A stretch of DNA of 64,000 nt from an uncultured Erysipelotrichales bacterium (GTDB lineage Bacteria; Bacillota_I; Bacilli_A; Erysipelotrichales; Coprobacillaceae), in contig CAJTTM010000005.1 in NCBI GenBank assembly GCA_910579135.1, forward strand, positions 55,496-119,495, given 5' to 3'. Positions 60,570 to 64,000 of this stretch are shown here, one piece after another; position 1 is the first letter of the stretch; every line of letters begins with the position of its first letter. Below the pieces are notes generated by a model, which made no database searches, was not told the DNA's origin, and saw only the letters and a list, made by a program, of their open reading frames with translations. Position numbers and translations under genes: made by a program.

Positions 60570-61586
60570 ATGAGTCATTTAATGATACCTGAAGGATATA
60601 CTTCACACATTAGTTTGATTGATACTGAAGTTGCTATCAAATCAATCAAAGATACATTTGAAAGAAGATTAGCAGAACAATTAAGATTAACAAGAGTTTC
60701 AGCTCCACTATTTTTATTAAAGAATACTGGTCTTAATGATAATTTAAACGGAGTTGAAAAACCAGTTTCTTTTACAAGTGTTGAATTAAATAATAACGAT
60801 GAAATAGAGATCATTCATTCACTTGCAAAATGGAAAAGAGATGCTTTATATAGATATGGATTTGAACCACATACTGGTTTATATACAGATATGAATGCAA
60901 TTAGAAAAGATGAGGAACTAGATAATATTCATTCTATGTATGTTGATCAATGGGATTGGGAAATGGTCATTGAAAAAGAAGATAGAACTGTAGACTTCTT
61001 TAAAGACACAGTCAAAAAAATATATACCGCTTTATTAGATGTTGAATTTTTAATGATTAGACATTATCCTCAATTAGGAGAAGCTATTTTACCTGAAGAA
61101 ATTACATTTATCACAACTCAAGAATTAGAAGATTTATATCCTTCTTTAACACCAAAACAAAGAGAAAAAGAATACACAAAAGCAAGAAAGGCTGTTTGTA
61201 TTATGAAAATTGGTGATGTATTAAAATCTGGAATCCAACACGATGGAAGATCTCCTGATTATGATGATTGGGCATTAAATGGTGATATCCTTGTATATAA
61301 TCCTATTTTAGATGATGCTTTTGAAATTTCTAGCATGGGCATTAGAGTTGACAAGGAAGCTTTATTATCACAATTAAAGAAAGCAAATGCAATGGAAAGA
61401 GAAAATCTTCCATATCACCAAAATGTTATCAATAATGTTTTACCATTAAGTATTGGTGGAGGTATTGGGCAAAGTCGTTTATGTATGTTCTTTTTAAGAA
61501 AAGCTCATATCGGTGAAGTTCAAGCTTCATTATGGGATGAAGAAACAATGAAAATATGCAACGAGAAAGGTGTTCATTTATTATAA
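60570..61586 (+). CDS. asnA: Aspartate-ammonia ligase (asparagine synthetase A)
   Basis: 338 residues. Makes asparagine from aspartate, ammonia and ATP. SIKDTFERRLAEQLRLTRVSAPLF, GVEKPVSFT, AKWKRDALYRYGFEPHTGLYTDMNAIRKDE and LPLSIGGGIGQSRLCMFFLRKAHIGEVQ are the AsnA class II synthetase motifs. GAGGGGAA selects this ATG over a TTG six codons earlier. Usual length. Own terminator overlaps the stop. Confidence 0.97.
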   Translation: MSHLMIPEGYTSHISLIDTEVAIKSIKDTFERRLAEQLRLTRVSAPLFLLKNTGLNDNLNGVEKPVSFTSVELNNNDEIEIIHSLAKWKRDALYRYGFEPHTGLYTDMNAIRKDEELDNIHSMYVDQWDWEMVIEKEDRTVDFFKDTVKKIYTALLDVEFLMIRHYPQLGEAILPEEITFITTQELEDLYPSLTPKQREKEYTKARKAVCIMKIGDVLKSGIQHDGRSPDYDDWALNGDILVYNPILDDAFEISSMGIRVDKEALLSQLKKANAMERENLPYHQNVINNVLPLSIGGGIGQSRLCMFFLRKAHIGEVQASLWDEETMKICNEKGVHLL

Positions 61587-61597
61587 ACACCTTTTTT
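61566..61597 (+). terminator. Terminator of asnA
   Basis: A 9-bp stem AAAGGTGTT/AACACCTTT, then TTT, overlapping the asnA stop codon. Confidence 0.88.
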
Positions 61598-61641
61598 ATA
61601 TGAATTTTATTAATATCATTAGTCTACAACAAGAAAAGATG

Positions 61642-61650
61642 TGCTATAAT
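61642..61650 (+). promoter_or_regulatory. Extended -10 promoter of nadE
   Basis: TGCTATAAT, a perfect extended -10, 20 bases upstream of the nadE start; the -35 position (GTCTAC) is weak. Confidence 0.65.
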
Positions 61651-61670
61651 AAGCCTAAATGGAGGTACTT

Positions 61671-63584
61671 ATGAGAGATGGATATATAAGAGTTGCGAGC
61701 GCTTCTTTTGAAATCACACTCGCTAACGTTAAAAAGAATACTGAAAAAATTATAAAATTAATTTATGAAGCAAAAGAAAATCATACTCAAATCTTAGTTT
61801 TTCCAGAACTTTGTTTGACTGGATATACATTGCAAGATTTATTTTTTCAATCAAGAGTTTTAAACGAAGCTAGAAATCAATTAATAAAAATTGCAGAAGC
61901 AACAAAGTCATTAAATATGATGGTTGTTGTAGGGCTTCCTTTAGAAGTTAAAAATAAGTTATATAATTGTGGAGCTGTTTTATTTGATGGAAGTATATTA
62001 GGAGTTATTCCTAAAACATATCTTCCTAATTATCACGAATTTTATGAAGCAAGGCATTTTGCGAGTGCACCCAAGGAAAATATTGATATTAAGATTGGAA
62101 ATAATGAATACATATCTTTTGGTAGTCATATTATTTTTAGAGATGTTAATCATCCCCACCTTCAAATTGGAGTTGAAATTTGTGAAGATGTATGGGCGCC
62201 TCTTCCCCCTAGTACAAATCATTGTTTAAATGGAGCTACCCTTATTTTAAATCCTTCTGCAAGTAATGATTTAACTGGAAAGTCTGATTATCGCAGACAG
62301 TTAATTTCTACTCATAGTGCACAATGTGTTTGTGGTTATGTTTATACAAATGCAGGTTTAGGTGAATCTAGCACCGATGTTGTCTTTAGTGGACATCATT
62401 TAATTTGTGAGAATGGCACTATATTAAATGAATCAAAGCAATATGAAAATGGAATTATTTATGCGGATATGGATATTGAAAAGCTTACAAGGGAAAGAAT
62501 GGAAATGACAACATATGAAAACCAATTCAATGACAACTATTGGACATATGATTTTGAATTAGAAGATGAAGTTTTAGAATTACATCGTTATTATGATCCT
62601 CATCCATTTGTGCCAAGCGATGAAAATAAACGTGCAATAAGATGCAAAGAAGTCTTTGATATTCAAATTCATGGTTTGACCCAAAGAATAAAAGCTATTG
62701 GAATAAAAAAGGTTGTTATTGGTATTTCTGGCGGTTTAGATTCTACTCTTGCCTTGCTCGTTGCGAAAATGGCCTATGAGAAATTAAGTTATCCTTTAAG
62801 TGATATTATTGCAGTGACTATGCCTTGTTTTGGTACTACAAGCCGAACAAAAAACAATGCTTTAATGATGATGGAAGAATGTGGAGTTACTTCATTAACT
62901 GTTGATATTGGAGATGCTGTCCATCAACATTTCAAAGATATAGGTCAAGATCCCAATATTCATGATGTAACATATGAAAATTGTCAAGCAAGAGAAAGGA
63001 CTCAAGTTTTAATGGATATTGCGAATAAGGTTGGTGGTATTGTTATTGGAACTGGTGATTTATCTGAAGTTGCTTTAGGATGGTCTACATATAATGGTGA
63101 TCATATGAGTATGTATGGTGTTAATGTTTCTGTGCCTAAAACACTTGTTAGATATTTAGTTAATTATGTTTCTTCATTATATAAGGGACAGAAATTAGAA
63201 GTCATCTTAAAAGATATCTTAGATACCCCTGTATCTCCTGAACTTATTCCTGCAAACGATGATAAGATTACCCAAAAAACAGAAGATATAGTAGGACCTT
63301 ATGAATTACATGATTTCTTCTTATATCATCATGCTCGTTTCCATTATGAGCCAAAGAAATTATATAGAATTGCTTGTTTAACATATGAAAAAACATACGA
63401 TAGAGAAACAATCAAAAAATGGCTAACTCTTTTCTATAGACGTTTCTTCACTCAACAATTTAAACGTTCTTGCATTCCAGACGGGCCTAAAGTTGGTAGT
63501 GTTACTTTAAGCCCTAGAGGCGATTTAAAAATGCCAAGTGATAGTGATGTAACTGCATGGCTTGAAGAATGTAACAAACTATAA
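61671..63584 (+). CDS. nadE: Glutamine-dependent NAD synthetase
   Basis: 637 residues. N-terminal nitrilase-type glutaminase: Glu46 in LVFPELCLTGYT, Lys115 in GVIPKTYLPNYHEFYE, Cys171 in VEICEDVWAPL. C-terminal synthetase: P-loop GISGGLDSTLALL (353-358 is SGGLDS) and GTGDLSEVALGWSTYNGDHMSMYGVN. It makes NAD from deamido-NAD with glutamine as the amide donor. GGAGG before this ATG selects it over one four codons upstream. Confidence 0.97.
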   Translation: MRDGYIRVASASFEITLANVKKNTEKIIKLIYEAKENHTQILVFPELCLTGYTLQDLFFQSRVLNEARNQLIKIAEATKSLNMMVVVGLPLEVKNKLYNCGAVLFDGSILGVIPKTYLPNYHEFYEARHFASAPKENIDIKIGNNEYISFGSHIIFRDVNHPHLQIGVEICEDVWAPLPPSTNHCLNGATLILNPSASNDLTGKSDYRRQLISTHSAQCVCGYVYTNAGLGESSTDVVFSGHHLICENGTILNESKQYENGIIYADMDIEKLTRERMEMTTYENQFNDNYWTYDFELEDEVLELHRYYDPHPFVPSDENKRAIRCKEVFDIQIHGLTQRIKAIGIKKVVIGISGGLDSTLALLVAKMAYEKLSYPLSDIIAVTMPCFGTTSRTKNNALMMMEECGVTSLTVDIGDAVHQHFKDIGQDPNIHDVTYENCQARERTQVLMDIANKVGGIVIGTGDLSEVALGWSTYNGDHMSMYGVNVSVPKTLVRYLVNYVSSLYKGQKLEVILKDILDTPVSPELIPANDDKITQKTEDIVGPYELHDFFLYHHARFHYEPKKLYRIACLTYEKTYDRETIKKWLTLFYRRFFTQQFKRSCIPDGPKVGSVTLSPRGDLKMPSDSDVTAWLEECNKL

Positions 63585-63589
63585 AATAA

Positions 63590-63637
63590 ACTATAATGAA
63601 TAAACAAATTTCGTTTATTCATTATAGTCTTTTTTTA
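63590..63637 (+). terminator. Terminator of nadE
   Basis: A 16-bp perfect stem (ACTATAATGAATAAAC and complement) with a 7-base loop, then CTTTTTTTAT. Confidence 0.95.
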
Positions 63638-63720
63638 TATAAACAACATATCAAACTTTTACATTTGCCCCCCCATTAGTATCAAGTTATTTAATGTAAA
63701 CACACTTACTAACACTGTTA

Positions 63721-64000
63721 TCAACTCAAAATATACTTTAATATATCTTCTTCCTTATCAATCTCAAATATATTTAATGCGATTGTACTTATTGTCTTTT
63801 CATCAAGACTATTCATAATTTTGATAATATTCTCTGATAAGAATCCTAACTTCTTTTTTAATTGATTCATTAAAATATCAATTTTCCCTTCAACTTTTCC
63901 TTCTATCTTTCCATTTGCATAACCTTTTTCGATCCCTATGATTTTACCTTTACTTATTCCTATAAGTTCGCCTTCTTCTAATCCTTCAATCCTTCCCATC
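63721..64000 (-). CDS. Rpn/PD-(D/E)XK-family protein, C-terminal part only
   Basis: Runs off the right edge. Visible residues are the Gly/Glu/Lys-rich linker (EGLEEGELIGISKGKIIGIEKGYANGKIEGKVEGKID) and the C-terminal helices (LMNQLKKKLGFLSENIIKIMNSL...ISTIALNIFEIDKEEDILKYI) typical of Rpn-like recombination-promoting nucleases. The nuclease core is outside the window. The first visible Met is probably internal. Confidence 0.75.
   Translation of the reverse strand, partial: MGRIEGLEEGELIGISKGKIIGIEKGYANGKIEGKVEGKIDILMNQLKKKLGFLSENIIKIMNSLDEKTISTIALNIFEIDKEEDILKYILS

Overview
The window reads as the chromosome of a very AT-rich, low-GC Gram-positive gut bacterium. An Erysipelotrichia/Coprobacillaceae-like host is my inference, from the base composition, strong AGGAGG ribosome sites and the neighbourhood of ThrB/ThrC, AsnA and long-form NadE. 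About 53 kb (1 to ~53.2 kb) is one long, almost entirely minus-strand mobile element that runs off the left edge. The right 10.8 kb is ordinary chromosome, beginning with a six-tRNA operon. No integrase, relaxase or mating-channel gene is recognisable in the window.

Layout. 1-6.1 kb: a surface-protein cassette with two TasA/CalY-like secreted proteins (one cut by the window edge), a SipW-type signal peptidase and a 1490-residue thioester/Cna-B/VaFE adhesin behind a long structured leader. 6.4-9.5 kb: a zinc-ribbon protein and a secreted five-Ig-domain (BIG_2) transglutaminase-like protein. 10-36.3 kb: accessory genes of the polyvalent/leading-region type: a 1711-residue methylase-helicase, an orphan adenine methylase, DprA, a DUF3991-Toprim protein, a DUF2958 protein, an AbiE-type toxin-antitoxin pair, a degenerate Fic protein with a VbhA-like partner, a nucleotidase-like HAD protein and several coiled-coil proteins. 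36.5-53.2 kb: Ssb, membrane proteins, an SPFH protein, a GNAT, a HAD protein, a radical-SAM protein, many small phage-like proteins, a CPBP protease and a maintenance module (ParB, ArpU-like regulators, ParA, a probable ribbon-helix-helix protein).

The most striking signal lies in 10.5-36.3 kb. Nineteen otherwise unrelated proteins and one 13-residue micro-ORF end in the same kind of short acidic tail, typically E-E/S-D-[M/L/I/Y]-E-M-E or a variant. The tail is on the AbiE toxin and the Fic protein but not on their antitoxins, and on DNA-handling proteins, but on nothing in 36.5-53 kb. In twelve of these genes the stop codon sits inside a near-identical palindrome (ATAAGGCAA-S-TTGCCTTAT), present 15 times in the same interval and nowhere else seen. 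Three copies of an extended -10 promoter with a conserved dyad also occur, at 9.8, 14.7 and 36.4 kb. My leading inference is that the tail marks a cohort of proteins for one fate, most attractively co-transfer into a recipient with the element's DNA. A degradation tag or packaging signal is not excluded.

Chromosomal part. The tRNA operon (Gln, Val, Thr, Tyr, Lys, Leu) has a clear promoter and terminator. It is followed by a decayed gene, thrC-thrB, a phosphoglucomutase-like HAD protein, a mannitol-dehydrogenase-family oxidoreductase divergent from a ROK regulator, asnA, nadE, and the C-terminal end of an Rpn-like protein at the right edge.
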